Below are positions 6,739-14,980 of a stretch of 64,000 nucleotides of DNA, one piece after another; within the stretch, counting starts at the first letter, position 1; each line of letters begins with the position of its first letter. The DNA comes from VRUE01 sp036379955. Its GTDB lineage: Bacteria; Actinomycetota; Thermoleophilia; Solirubrobacterales; 70-9. Made by a program: the position numbers and the translations under genes. The stretch lies in assembly GCA_036379955.1 (NCBI GenBank), contig DASVFR010000056.1, forward strand, positions 6,132-70,131, written 5' to 3'. Below the pieces are notes generated by a model. The model made no database searches and was not told the origin of the DNA. It saw only the letters and a program-made list of their open reading frames with translations.

Positions 6739-7917
6739 ATGATTGTATTGTCTGCAATGCGTCGATTGTTAGTACTTGCTTCGGCGATGGTCTTCTTCGA
6801 CGTCGTCTTCTTCTCCGCGATCGCGCCGCTGCTGCCGGGATACGCCGCGGACCTCCATCTCAGCAAGGCACAATGCGGGGTTCTGTCGGCCTGCTATGCG
6901 GCTGGCACTCTGGTCCTCGCCCTGCCGTCGGGCCTGCTCACGGCGCGCATCGGCCCGCGGCGCACGGTCATCGCGGGACTGCTCTTGCTCGGTTGCGCCA
7001 GCGTCGTCTTCGGCTTCGCGCGCGAGTACTTCCTGCTCGACGTGGCGCGGTTGGCGCAGGGGGGCGCGGGAGCGCTGATCTGGACCGGGGCGCTCACCTG
7101 GCTGATCACCAGTGCCCCGGCCGAGCACCGCGGCCAGGTGATTGGCACGGCGCTCGGCGCGGCCGTCGGCGGCGCCCTGGTCGGACCGGCGCTCGGCGCG
7201 CTCGCCGGCGAAGTCGGAACAGAGCCGGTGTTCAGCGGCGTGCTCGCGATTGCGATTGTCCTCGCCGTGCTCGCTTCGCGGCTACCCGAAACGGGGGTAG
7301 CGGAGCGGCAGGCGCTCCGCGAGGTGGCCGAGACGATCCTCACCCGGCCGATCTTGCTCGGCACCGCATTTGTCGCGATCCCCTCGGTGATGTTCGGGGC
7401 CGTTGAGGTCCTGGCGCCGCTGCAGATCGCCGACCTCGGCGGCGGTCACGCGCTGATCGCCGGCGGATTCATCGCCGGGGCGGCGCTGGAGGCGCTACTC
7501 GCTCCGCTTGCCGGGCGCTACTCCGACCGGGCCGGCCGCCGAACGCCGTACATGTTCGGGCTCGCCATCTGTTCGGTGGCCGTGGTGACGGTGGCCGTTG
7601 GGGCGACGATGGGGGTGGTGATGGCTGGGTTGATGCTGACCTCGCTCGGCGGCGGCATTTGCTTCACGCCCGCCCTTACCATGCTCTCCGAGCTGGCCGA
7701 ATCGAGCCGACTGCACCAGGGGTTCGCCGCCGGCCTTTCCAATACGGCCTGGGCCTCGGGGCAGGTGGTCGGCGGGCTGACCGCTGGCGGGTTGGCCAGC
7801 GTGGCCGGCAACGCGACCCCTGCGCTGGCGATCGCGGTGCTGTTGCTCGTTACGGTCGCCTACTCCCACAACGCGCTCGACCCGCAAGCGATGCAACCGA
7901 TCGAAGGCGGCGGCTGA
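6739..7917 (+). CDS. MFS transporter
   Basis: A 392-residue, 12-segment permease of the major facilitator superfamily. The motif-A loop is GLLTARIGPRRTVIAGLLL between helices 2 and 3, with a second copy GRYSDRAGRRTPYMFG at the start of the C-terminal half. The family imports or exports small solutes with protons; resemblance is to multidrug/metabolite efflux types, substrate unknown. An ATG at 6757 (MRRLLVL) is an equally good start; no ribosome site is clear for either. The stop lies in a perfect palindrome (7916-7935). Confidence 0.85.
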   Translation: MIVLSAMRRLLVLASAMVFFDVVFFSAIAPLLPGYAADLHLSKAQCGVLSACYAAGTLVLALPSGLLTARIGPRRTVIAGLLLLGCASVVFGFAREYFLLDVARLAQGGAGALIWTGALTWLITSAPAEHRGQVIGTALGAAVGGALVGPALGALAGEVGTEPVFSGVLAIAIVLAVLASRLPETGVAERQALREVAETILTRPILLGTAFVAIPSVMFGAVEVLAPLQIADLGGGHALIAGGFIAGAALEALLAPLAGRYSDRAGRRTPYMFGLAICSVAVVTVAVGATMGVVMAGLMLTSLGGGICFTPALTMLSELAESSRLHQGFAAGLSNTAWASGQVVGGLTAGGLASVAGNATPALAIAVLLLVTVAYSHNALDPQAMQPIEGGG

Positions 7918-7935
7918 GCCCGCGTACGCGGGCTC
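7916..7935. terminator. 20-bp perfect palindrome at the MFS gene end
   Basis: GAGCCCGCGTACGCGGGCTC is self-complementary over all 20 bases and starts inside the MFS stop codon. It would fold as an eight-base-pair hairpin with a four-base loop. Likely T-less terminator ahead of the next gene's -10 box (TAGTCT at 7949-7954). Confidence 0.55.
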
Positions 7936-7963
7936 CTCGAGGGTCGCCTAGTCTGCTCGCAGA

Positions 7964-9286
7964 ATGGCTTCGGCGAGCGGGGAGCGGGGAGCGCCCGGAA
8001 CGACCTGGCGCAACTGGGCCGGAGACCAGAGCTGCGCTCCCTTCGAGCGCCTCCGCCCGCGCAACCGCGACGAGCTGACCGCGGCGGTCGCCGCGGCGGC
8101 CGCGGCCGGGCGCAAGGTCGGCGTCGCCGGCTCGGGCCACTCGTTCACCGAAGCGGCGCTGACTGCGGGCACGATGCTCGACGTCGGTGCCCTCAGCGGC
8201 GTGATCGACGCCGATCGCTCCTCCTGCCTGGTCAAGATCGGGGCCGGCACGGTGCTGGCCGAGCTGAACGAGGAGCTGAGCCGGCTCGGCCTGGCGATGG
8301 AGAACCTCGGTGACATCGATTGCCAGACGCTGGCCGGGGCGATCTCGACCGGCACCCATGGCACCGGGGCGAAGCTGGGCAACATCTCGTCCCAGATCGC
8401 GGGCATGGAGCTGGTCCTCGGCGACGGCTCGATCCGCGAGCTGAACGAGGACGGCGACCTGCTGCGCGCCGCCCGGGTCGGAATCGGCGCCCTTGGTGCG
8501 ATCGCCTCGGTGACTCTGCGCTGCGTCCCGGCCTTCACCCTGCACCGGGTCGACACGCGGCGCCCGCGCGACGAGGTCCTGGCCTCCTTCCAGGAGTCGG
8601 CCGACGCCAACGAGCACTTCGAGCTCTTCACCTTCCCCTACGCGGACTCCGCCCTGGTGCTGGAGCGCAACCGAACCGACCGATCGCCCCAGCCGCGCGG
8701 CAAGGTCGCCGCCTACCTCAACGACGTCGTGCTCGAGAACTGGGCGCTGGGCGCGCTATCGGCCGCCGGGAAGGCGTTCCCGCGCGCCAACCCGGCGCTC
8801 TCGCGATTCGCCGCCGCGGTGGCCTCCGGCAGCGTCGCGACCGATCGCAGCGACCGCATCTTCGCCAACGAGCGGCGCGTCCGCTTTACCGAGATGGAGT
8901 ACGGGGTGCCGCGCGAGCACGGGCCGGAGGCGGCGCAGCGGGTGATCGATTGGGTGCGCGCCAACCGCTACCCGGTCTTTTTCCCGATCGAGATGCGGGT
9001 GACGGCCGGCGACGACGCCCTGCTCAGCCCCTCGCACGAGCGCGACACCGCCTACATCGCCGTCCATCAGTACCGCGGCATGGAGTGGCGCCCCTATTTC
9101 GAGGCGGTCGAGTCGATCATGAACGAGTACGGCGGCCGCCCCCACTGGGGCAAGCGCCACTTCCAGAGCGCGGCGACGCTCCCCGCGCTCTATCCGCGCT
9201 GGGCCGACTTCCTCGCCGCCCGCGACGAGCTCGACCCGAGCCGCGTCTTCGCCAACGAATACGCCGAGCGCGTCCTTGGCCCGTAA
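7964..9286 (+). CDS. FAD-linked aldonolactone oxidase (D-arabinono-1,4-lactone / L-gulonolactone oxidase type)
   Basis: 440 residues of the VAO/PCMH flavoprotein family. The N-terminal FAD-binding domain shows VGVAGSGHSFTEAALT, where the histidine normally binds FAD covalently, and TLAGAISTGTHGTG. The C-terminal ALO domain ends with RPHWGKRHF, the H-W-x-K signature of aldonolactone oxidases, and DPSRVFANEYAERVLG. Members oxidise sugar lactones or alditols with oxygen or a dehydrogenase acceptor. The ATG follows TAGTCT by nine bases, suggesting a leaderless message. It converges with the PLP enzyme at 9344; a 9-bp inverted repeat separates them. Confidence 0.85.
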   Translation: MASASGERGAPGTTWRNWAGDQSCAPFERLRPRNRDELTAAVAAAAAAGRKVGVAGSGHSFTEAALTAGTMLDVGALSGVIDADRSSCLVKIGAGTVLAELNEELSRLGLAMENLGDIDCQTLAGAISTGTHGTGAKLGNISSQIAGMELVLGDGSIRELNEDGDLLRAARVGIGALGAIASVTLRCVPAFTLHRVDTRRPRDEVLASFQESADANEHFELFTFPYADSALVLERNRTDRSPQPRGKVAAYLNDVVLENWALGALSAAGKAFPRANPALSRFAAAVASGSVATDRSDRIFANERRVRFTEMEYGVPREHGPEAAQRVIDWVRANRYPVFFPIEMRVTAGDDALLSPSHERDTAYIAVHQYRGMEWRPYFEAVESIMNEYGGRPHWGKRHFQSAATLPALYPRWADFLAARDELDPSRVFANEYAERVLGP

Positions 9287-9296
9287 GCGCCTCAAG

Positions 9297-9339
9297 GTGC
9301 AACGCATTCGCCATGTTATGGGTGGACAACGCGTTGCAC
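9297..9339. terminator. Inverted repeat between convergent genes
   Basis: Arms GTGCAACGC (9297-9305) and GCGTTGCAC (9331-9339) pair perfectly around 25 bases. Its position between two converging genes suggests a shared terminator. Confidence 0.5.
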
Positions 9340-9343
9340 CCGA

Positions 9344-10546
9344 TCAGAGGAAGGTTTGGCCCTCGCCTCGGTACGTAGGGACGACGTCGACGATCGCGTC
9401 GCCTTCCACCAGGTGCAGGGCGTCGAAGCGCTCGCAGAGCTCACCGGCCTTGGCGTGGCGCATGTAGACGCGATCGCCGATTCGCAGCTCGCGAGCGGGC
9501 GCGCCGCTGAGCGGCGTCTGGACCTCGCCGGCGCCCTCCTCGGCGTCGAGCGCCAGACCGGCCGGCAGCCAGGGGGAGGGCAGGTGCGTCACGTCTCCGC
9601 TGCCGGAGGCGAGGTAGCCGCCGCCGAGCGCGGTCGCGATCCCGGTGCCGGGCTTGCGCACGATCGGCAGCGCGAAGCCGGCGGCGGGGGTGAGCGAGAA
9701 GCGACTGTAATGATCGAAGAGGGTGGGGGCGTAGAAGCCCGAGCCGGCGGCGATCTCGGTCACCGCATCCTCGACCCCGGTCAGCTCGAGGCTGCCGGTC
9801 CCGCCGCCGTTGACGATCGGCAGCTCAGCGAGCTCGCGGATCGCAGCGACGACCGCGCCGCGTCGCTCGGCCAGCTCGGCGGCGGAGCGCCTCTGCATCG
9901 CCCGGATCGCCGCCCCGCGCAAGCGCCGCCCCGGCGGCTCGTCGCCGACCCCGGCGATCTGGCCCTCGTAGGACATCAGCGCCGCCAGCTCGACCTGCGG
10001 GCGCCGCACGATCTCCCCCGCCAGCTCCACCGCCTGCGCGACCGTGTGCACGGGCGAGCGCTTCGGCCCGACCTTGATCCGCCCGCCCAGCCCCCACCAA
10101 CCGGCGTCGAGGTCGATGCAGACGCGGACCGGCGCCGCATCGGCGCCTAGCACCGACTCGATCGCCTCCAGGTGCTCGACGCAGTCGACCATCACGATCG
10201 GCGCCGTCTCGGGGCTGGCCGCCGAGCGCAGCGACAGCTCGCCGAGCGCGCCGGCGTCCGCGGTCGGGTAGGCGAGCAGCAGGTTCTCGAAGCCCCGCTC
10301 GGCGAGCCAGAGCGTCTCAGGCAGGGTGAAGGTCAAAAGACCCTGGAAGCGCTCGTCGCGGGCGAGGATCCGCTCGGTCACGCCACGGCAGCGCAGCGAC
10401 TTGCTCGCCACCCGGATCGGCTTGCCCGCTGCCCGCGCCAGCATCGCGTCGGCGTTGGCCCACATCGCGTCGAGGTCGACGAAGGCGAAGGGCGCCTCGA
10501 CCTCCTCGAAGATCGCTTCGTAGCGCTCGTACGACTGCTCGGGCAC
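9344..10546 (-). CDS. PLP-dependent alanine-racemase-fold enzyme (D-threonine aldolase/amino acid deaminase type)
   Basis: 400 residues. The N-terminal TIM-barrel has the PLP lysine in IRVASKSLRC, near residue 49, and later barrel strands VCIDLDAGWWGLG and LPIVNGGGTGSL. The C-terminal beta domain carries GDRVYMRHAKAGELCERFD, where the H...C pair binds metal in D-threonine aldolase relatives. Reactions in the family are aldol cleavage or dehydration of D-hydroxy amino acids; the exact substrate is not evident. The GTG start at 10546 lies seven bases after TAGGCT (10554-10559 on the minus strand), so it is probably leaderless. Confidence 0.75.
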   Translation of the reverse strand: MPEQSYERYEAIFEEVEAPFAFVDLDAMWANADAMLARAAGKPIRVASKSLRCRGVTERILARDERFQGLLTFTLPETLWLAERGFENLLLAYPTADAGALGELSLRSAASPETAPIVMVDCVEHLEAIESVLGADAAPVRVCIDLDAGWWGLGGRIKVGPKRSPVHTVAQAVELAGEIVRRPQVELAALMSYEGQIAGVGDEPPGRRLRGAAIRAMQRRSAAELAERRGAVVAAIRELAELPIVNGGGTGSLELTGVEDAVTEIAAGSGFYAPTLFDHYSRFSLTPAAGFALPIVRKPGTGIATALGGGYLASGSGDVTHLPSPWLPAGLALDAEEGAGEVQTPLSGAPARELRIGDRVYMRHAKAGELCERFDALHLVEGDAIVDVVPTYRGEGQTFL

Positions 10547-10613
10547 GGCTCCGAGCCTAACCGCGCGACCAGTCGCAGGGCCAGGGGAGCGTCGCTAAGG
10601 TGTCCGGATGCCC

Positions 10614-10702
10614 GGAGAGGTGGCCGAGTGGCTGAAGGCACTCGCCTGCTAAGCGAGTAGGGGGCGCAAGCTCTCTCGAGGGTTCGAATCCCTCCCTCTC
10701 CG
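10614..10702 (+). tRNA. tRNA-Ser(GCT)
   Basis: 89 bases. Acceptor GGAGAGG / CCTCTCC with G discriminator, anticodon loop CTGCTAA (anticodon GCT), long variable arm with GGGGGCGCAAGCTCTC, T arm GGTTCGAATCC. A -10-like TAAGGT lies at about 10596. No CCA encoded. Confidence 0.95.
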
Positions 10703-10777
10703 CTAGAAGAGCTCGTCCATCAAAGAGGTCTCCTTGGGAGCTTCAAGGCTAGAGAGACGGCTGTCGATGCTTGAGCT

Positions 10778-11101
10778 ATGCAGCGAAACGCTGAGCGTCC
10801 GCGACCTACAGTCTGGATGGCCGTTCTTGCGCCGTTGCTCGTCACGCTGTGTTTGGCTGTGTGGGTTCATGCGTCATGGGTGGGACCTTGCATCCACCCT
10901 GTCCATCGAATCCCTGGGCCGCTCGGCCTCCCGGTGTATTTGCTCGGCCTCCCCGCGGCCCTAACCGCCTGGTATGGCTGGTCCAAGGGCCAATCGATTT
11001 GGATCGTTGGCGTCCAAATGACGCTCAGCGTGCTTTTGGCGCTCGTGTTTACGGCATTCATGTTTGCGGCAACCACCGACGTGAGCGCCTGCTTCAGCTG
11101 A
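10778..11101 (+). CDS. Small hypothetical membrane protein
   Basis: 107 residues with three hydrophobic segments: about 13-32 (MAVLAPLLVTLCLAVWVHAS), 46-66 and 75-98. Cysteines sit at CIHP and near the C-terminus (VSACFS). The start at 10778 gives a short positively charged N-terminus (MQRNAERPRP), placing it on the cytoplasmic side. Not recognised; it stands alone between tRNA-Ser and a SpoIIAA-like gene. Confidence 0.55.
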   Translation: MQRNAERPRPTVWMAVLAPLLVTLCLAVWVHASWVGPCIHPVHRIPGPLGLPVYLLGLPAALTAWYGWSKGQSIWIVGVQMTLSVLLALVFTAFMFAATTDVSACFS

Positions 11102-11176
11102 CCTCGGAAAGGCGGTTAGCTCGTGGCGCCCAGGTACCGTCAGTCCCTCAGAAGTCAAAGGGCATAGGAGGAAGCG

Positions 11177-11545
11177 ATGATCGAGAGAATCGACGGGATG
11201 CCCGCGGGGACCGTGGGCCTGCGGGCTTCGGGCAAGCTCAGCAAGGAGGACTACGTCGGGGTCCTGGAGCCCGCGCTGCAAGAGGGAGTCGAGTCGGGAG
11301 AGCTGCGCTTGCTGTTCGTGCTGACCGACTTCGACGGCCTGGAGGCGAGCGCCATGGCCGAGGACTTCAAGACCGGGCTTCAGGCTTGGTTCCGCGACCA
11401 TTCCGCCTGGAAGCGCTTCGCCCTGGTCACCGACGTCGAGTGGGTCGCCAAGGCGATGCATATGTTCGTCTGGCTGACTCCCGGCGAGGTCCTGATCCGC
11501 GACCTCGACGGGCTGGAGGAGGCCAAGCGCTGGGTCGCCGCTTGA
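11177..11545 (+). CDS. SpoIIAA-like (STAS-fold) protein
   Basis: 122 residues matching the SpoIIAA-like family (DUF3478): GLRASGKLSKEDYVGVLEPAL, a central FVLTDFDGLE strand, WKRFALVTDVEWVAKAMHMF and the C-terminal LDGLEEAKRWV. The fold is that of anti-sigma-factor antagonists, but this branch lacks the phosphorylatable serine context and its partners are unknown. AGGAGG nine bases upstream sets the start, making it one of the few genes here with a strong Shine-Dalgarno site. Confidence 0.75.
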   Translation: MIERIDGMPAGTVGLRASGKLSKEDYVGVLEPALQEGVESGELRLLFVLTDFDGLEASAMAEDFKTGLQAWFRDHSAWKRFALVTDVEWVAKAMHMFVWLTPGEVLIRDLDGLEEAKRWVAA

Positions 11546-11584
11546 GATCGGCTATCCCCCGCTTCACCTGATTGGATCCCCTCC

Positions 11585-13183
11585 ATGACCGAGGGCGCGG
11601 ACGCCGGAGCGAGCGGGGAGCAGGCGGGCAGCCAGCGACTCGCCCTGCTGCTCGCGATGGCGATGTTCGTGCTCGTCGTCGACACCTCGCTGATGAACGT
11701 CTCGATCTCGGCGGTGGTTGCCGATCTCCACACGACGGTCAGCGGCGTGCAGTCGGCGATCGCCCTGGAGGCGCTGGTCTCCGCCGCGTTCATCCTGATC
11801 GGCAGCAAGTTCGGCGACCTCTTTGGCCGCAAGCGGGCCTACGTGCTCGGCCTGCTCGGCTACGGGATCGGCGCGATCGCGATGACGCTCGCCCAGGACC
11901 TGATCGCGATCATCGTCTTCTGGGCGCTGATAGGCGGGATCGGCGCCTCGCTCCTGCTGCCCTCGATGCAGTCGCTGATCCACGGCAACTTCGAGGGAGA
12001 AGCGCAGCGGAAGGTGTACGCGATGGTGGGCGCGGCGGCCGCCATCGCGGCGGCGGTCGGGCCGCTGCTCGGTGGGTTCATCACCACCTTCCTCTCGTGG
12101 CGGGTCGGCTTCCTGCTCGAGGCCGTGATCATCGCGGCAGTCCTCTCCGGCATCGGCCTCGTGCGTGACGTGCCCTACACCGGCCCCGGGGGGGTCGACG
12201 TCGTCGGCGCGGGGCTCTCGGTCCTCGGCATGGGCGGCGTCGTCCTCGGCATCCTGGTCTGGCAGGAGGGAGGCGAGTCGGTCGTCGCGATCCTCGCGGC
12301 CGGCGCGGTCGGGCTCGGCTCGCTGGTCTATTGGCTGCGGCGGCGAAAGGCGGAGGGCAAGCCCTCGTTGATCGATCCCGACCTCTTCAGGGCCAAGGTC
12401 TTCAGGCTCGGGGTCACGGGGCAGATGCTCCAGCAGATCTCCCTTGGCGGGATGATGATCGCGCTGCCGATCTACCTGCAGATGGTGCTCGAGTACAACG
12501 CCCTGCAGGCGGGCCTCTCGATCGCTCCGCTCTCGCTGACGACGTTCGGGATGGCCCTGCTCGCCGGGCGCAGGGCGGGCGGGCGCAGCCCGAGCGCCAT
12601 CATCCGCGTGGGGTTCGGGCTCGTCGCGGTTGGGCTGGTGGCGCTGATCCCGATCGTGCCGCGGGCCGACTCGGGCTGGTACCTGCTGATCCCGCTGGCG
12701 ATCTCGGGGTCGGGCCTGGGCCTGCTGGTGTCCCAGCTCAACAACTACACCCTCTCGCCGATCTCGGAGGAGCGGATCAGCGAGGCCGCCGGAGTGAACT
12801 CGGCCGGCGGGTCGTTCGGGCTCTCGTTCGGGCTGGCCTTCGCCGGCGCGATCATGCTGGCCACGCTCTCGATCGCCTTCACCAAGAAGGCCGAAGCGAG
12901 CAAGGTCCTCGTCCCGGCCGAGCAGCAGCGGGTCGCCGACGCCCTGGAGGACGATGCCGAGGTGATGAGCAACTCGCAGCTCGAAGAACTGCTCGTCGGC
13001 CAGCCCCAGGACGTCCGCGAAGAGATCGTCAGCATCAACACCGACGCGAGGCCGCTCGCCCTGCAGGTGGCGCTGGCGGTCCCGCTCCTCGCCGCCCTGA
13101 TCGGCTTCTTCAACTCGTTCCGCATGGTGCGCCTGCCGGACCCCAAGCCCTCGGCGGCGGCCGAGGCGGCGGCGCTGGGCTGA
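11585..13183 (+). CDS. DHA2-family MFS drug/proton antiporter
   Basis: 532 residues, 14 transmembrane segments expected. Motif A is GSKFGDLFGRKRAYVLG and motif C-like GAAAAIAAAVGPLLGGFI follows in helix 5, as in EmrB/QacA exporters. The early VVDTSLMNVSISAVVADL matches motif D1. A hydrophilic stretch near residues 440-490 lies before the last helix. Probable function is efflux of hydrophobic compounds. GTTTCA-type signals upstream are unclear. A short membrane gene follows 50 bases downstream on the same strand. Confidence 0.85.
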   Translation: MTEGADAGASGEQAGSQRLALLLAMAMFVLVVDTSLMNVSISAVVADLHTTVSGVQSAIALEALVSAAFILIGSKFGDLFGRKRAYVLGLLGYGIGAIAMTLAQDLIAIIVFWALIGGIGASLLLPSMQSLIHGNFEGEAQRKVYAMVGAAAAIAAAVGPLLGGFITTFLSWRVGFLLEAVIIAAVLSGIGLVRDVPYTGPGGVDVVGAGLSVLGMGGVVLGILVWQEGGESVVAILAAGAVGLGSLVYWLRRRKAEGKPSLIDPDLFRAKVFRLGVTGQMLQQISLGGMMIALPIYLQMVLEYNALQAGLSIAPLSLTTFGMALLAGRRAGGRSPSAIIRVGFGLVAVGLVALIPIVPRADSGWYLLIPLAISGSGLGLLVSQLNNYTLSPISEERISEAAGVNSAGGSFGLSFGLAFAGAIMLATLSIAFTKKAEASKVLVPAEQQRVADALEDDAEVMSNSQLEELLVGQPQDVREEIVSINTDARPLALQVALAVPLLAALIGFFNSFRMVRLPDPKPSAAAEAAALG

Positions 13184-13233
13184 GCCGGCGGGCTGAGATT
13201 GCCCCTCCCCTTCGCGGGGGATATGAATTGCAG

Positions 13234-13479
13234 GTGGACCAGCTCGTACAAGTCGTTGGGGCGCTGCTCATCCTGAGCGCCTTCGCCGCTGCCCAATTCG
13301 GGGCCATGGACCCCCACTCGCGGGCCTACCTCGCTCTCAACCTGGTCGGCTCGGTCGTGCTGACGGGACTCGCCTTGGACGAACGCCAGTGGGGCTTCCT
13401 CCTCCTGGAGTCGGTCTGGGCGGCGGTCTCCTTCTGGGGGCTGGTCCAGATCTGGCTCGGGCGAGTGCCGTCGCGCTGA
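13234..13479 (+). CDS. CBU_0592-type small membrane protein
   Basis: 81 residues with three hydrophobic segments (LVQVVGALLILSAFAAAQFG, AYLALNLVGSVVLTGLAL, GFLLLESVWAAVSFWGLVQ). The pattern L-N-x-x-G-S near the middle and L-L-E-x-V-W-A-x-x-S near the end fits the CBU_0592 family of unknown function. The GTG at 13234 gives the usual short N-terminus; TTG at 13228 has a better distance to GGGGG and may be used instead. It converges with the P450 gene. Confidence 0.65.
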   Translation: MDQLVQVVGALLILSAFAAAQFGAMDPHSRAYLALNLVGSVVLTGLALDERQWGFLLLESVWAAVSFWGLVQIWLGRVPSR

Positions 13480-13503
13480 GCCGCTGCTGCGAAGCGGTTC
13501 AGC
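13475..13503. terminator. Inverted repeat over two convergent stop codons
   Basis: Arms GCTGAGCCGCT (13475-13485) and AGCGGTTCAGC (13493-13503) pair with one mismatch and contain the stop codons of the small membrane gene and of the P450. Likely bidirectional terminator. Confidence 0.5.
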
Positions 13504-14923
13504 GCCGCGCGCGCAGGACGACGCGGCCGCCGCGGGCCGGGATCATCGTCACGTTGCGGTGCAGGGCCCGCTCGGGCTCTGGCTCGGCCGCCTCGAGGTC
13601 GAGGCGGCGGGCCGTCGCCTCGAGCACGACGCGCATCTCGGCCATCGCCAGGGCGGCCCCGAGGCAGCGGCGGATGCCGCCGCCGAAGGGGATCCACTCG
13701 TAGGTGCCTGGTTTGCGCCCCTCTAGCCAGCGCTCGGGTCGGAACTCGAAGGGTTCCGGGTAGAGGTCCTCGCGATGGTGGACGAGGAGGATGCTCATCC
13801 CGACCGGCGTGTCGGCCGAGATCCCGTACTCGCCCAGCTGCCAGGGCACGGTGACGCGGCGGCCGATGAAGGGGACGACCGGGCGCGAGCGCATCGTCTC
13901 GACGATCGTCGCCTCGATTCGCTCCTCGGCGCCCCCGCCTGAGCGGACGGCGCCGAGCAGCGCCTCGTGGGCGGCCGGGTTGCGGACCAGCCGCTCCCAG
14001 GCCCAGGCGAGCGAGTTGGCCGTCGTCTCGTGGCCGGCGAGGACGAGGGTGAGCAGCTCGTCACGGACTTCTTTGTCGTTCATCCGCTCCCCCTCCTCGG
14101 TCTCGGCCTGCAGCAGCAGCGAGAGGATGTCGCGGCGCTCGGCGAGGTGCTCGTCGCGGCGACGGGCCTCGATCACGGCGTAGGTCGGGCGGTCGAGCAG
14201 CCCGACGCCGACCTTGGTCAGGCCGACCGCCTCTTCCCGAGCCATGTTCATCAGTTCGCCGACCTGGGCGAGGAGGGAGGTCGAGGCGGAGACCAGGAAC
14301 TTGACGGTCATCCGCATCCGGTGCTCCGGCGTGCCCCGCAGCGGCTTGCCCTCGATGCCGAAGATTCCGGCCATGATCACGTCGAGCGTGATCGCCTGCA
14401 TGCGTGGCGCCAGCGCGAAGGGGCGCCCGACCGGCCAGGTCTCGATCTCGCGTTCGGTCGCGGTGCGGATCATCTCCGTGTAGCGCTCGATCGCCTCGCC
14501 GTGGAAAGGTGGCAGCAGCAGCTTGCGCTGGCGCATGTGGCGGGGGCCGACGGCGGTCAGCACCGACTGGGTGCCGAGGATCGGCCGCAGCGGCGACTCG
14601 CCGGTCAGCGAGGGCGCCTGCTCGGGCTTGGCGGTGAAGAGCGAGCGGACGTGGTCGGGGTGGCAGGTGACCACCGGGCCGCCCGGCATCGACGTCCGCA
14701 TCCGCCAGACGTCGCCGAGGCGGCGGCGAGCGCCGAAGACGTACTCGATCTGGCGCTGGTTGAAGCGCAGCATCTGGGTGGCGCGGGGGAGCGGGACGAC
14801 GGGTGGCTTGGGGAGCGCGGCGGCCTCGACCGGCTCGATCGGCCCCGCGGGCGAGGGCGGTGCCTCGCCGACCAGGTCGGTCGTCGGCGTCGCGGGGGTA
14901 AGGCGCTCGGCAACGACGCTCAC
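13499..14923 (-). CDS. Cytochrome P450
   Basis: 474 residues with all P450 hallmarks: I-helix oxygen groove AGHETTANSLAWAWE, the E-x-x-R motif ETMRSRP, the PERF-type element FRPERWLEG, and the haem loop FGGGIRRCLGAALA with the cysteine thiolate. A proline-rich hinge (LPKPPVVPLPRA) precedes the catalytic domain. The sequence resembles CYP102/CYP110-like actinobacterial soluble P450s. No redox partner is adjacent. The frame stays open upstream through pyk but GTG at 14923 gives the normal N-terminus. A TGACA-N9-TGTCA element lies at 14933-14951 in the 57-base gap shared with pyk and could be an operator. Confidence 0.88.
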   Translation of the reverse strand: MSVVAERLTPATPTTDLVGEAPPSPAGPIEPVEAAALPKPPVVPLPRATQMLRFNQRQIEYVFGARRRLGDVWRMRTSMPGGPVVTCHPDHVRSLFTAKPEQAPSLTGESPLRPILGTQSVLTAVGPRHMRQRKLLLPPFHGEAIERYTEMIRTATEREIETWPVGRPFALAPRMQAITLDVIMAGIFGIEGKPLRGTPEHRMRMTVKFLVSASTSLLAQVGELMNMAREEAVGLTKVGVGLLDRPTYAVIEARRRDEHLAERRDILSLLLQAETEEGERMNDKEVRDELLTLVLAGHETTANSLAWAWERLVRNPAAHEALLGAVRSGGGAEERIEATIVETMRSRPVVPFIGRRVTVPWQLGEYGISADTPVGMSILLVHHREDLYPEPFEFRPERWLEGRKPGTYEWIPFGGGIRRCLGAALAMAEMRVVLEATARRLDLEAAEPEPERALHRNVTMIPARGGRVVLRARR

Positions 14924-14980
14924 CGAGTCATTGTGACACAGATCTATGTCATGGTTAAGCCACTCTCTACAGTGGGTTTC

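Noticed and set aside
14933..14951. Strong operator between the P450 gene and pyk
   Set aside because: TGACA-N9-TGTCA is suggestive but only five bases per arm; kept as a remark, not as a feature.
13967..14980. Upstream extension of pyk to 809 residues
   Set aside because: The extra part lies antisense over the P450 gene; pyruvate kinases start right at the RRTKI motif.
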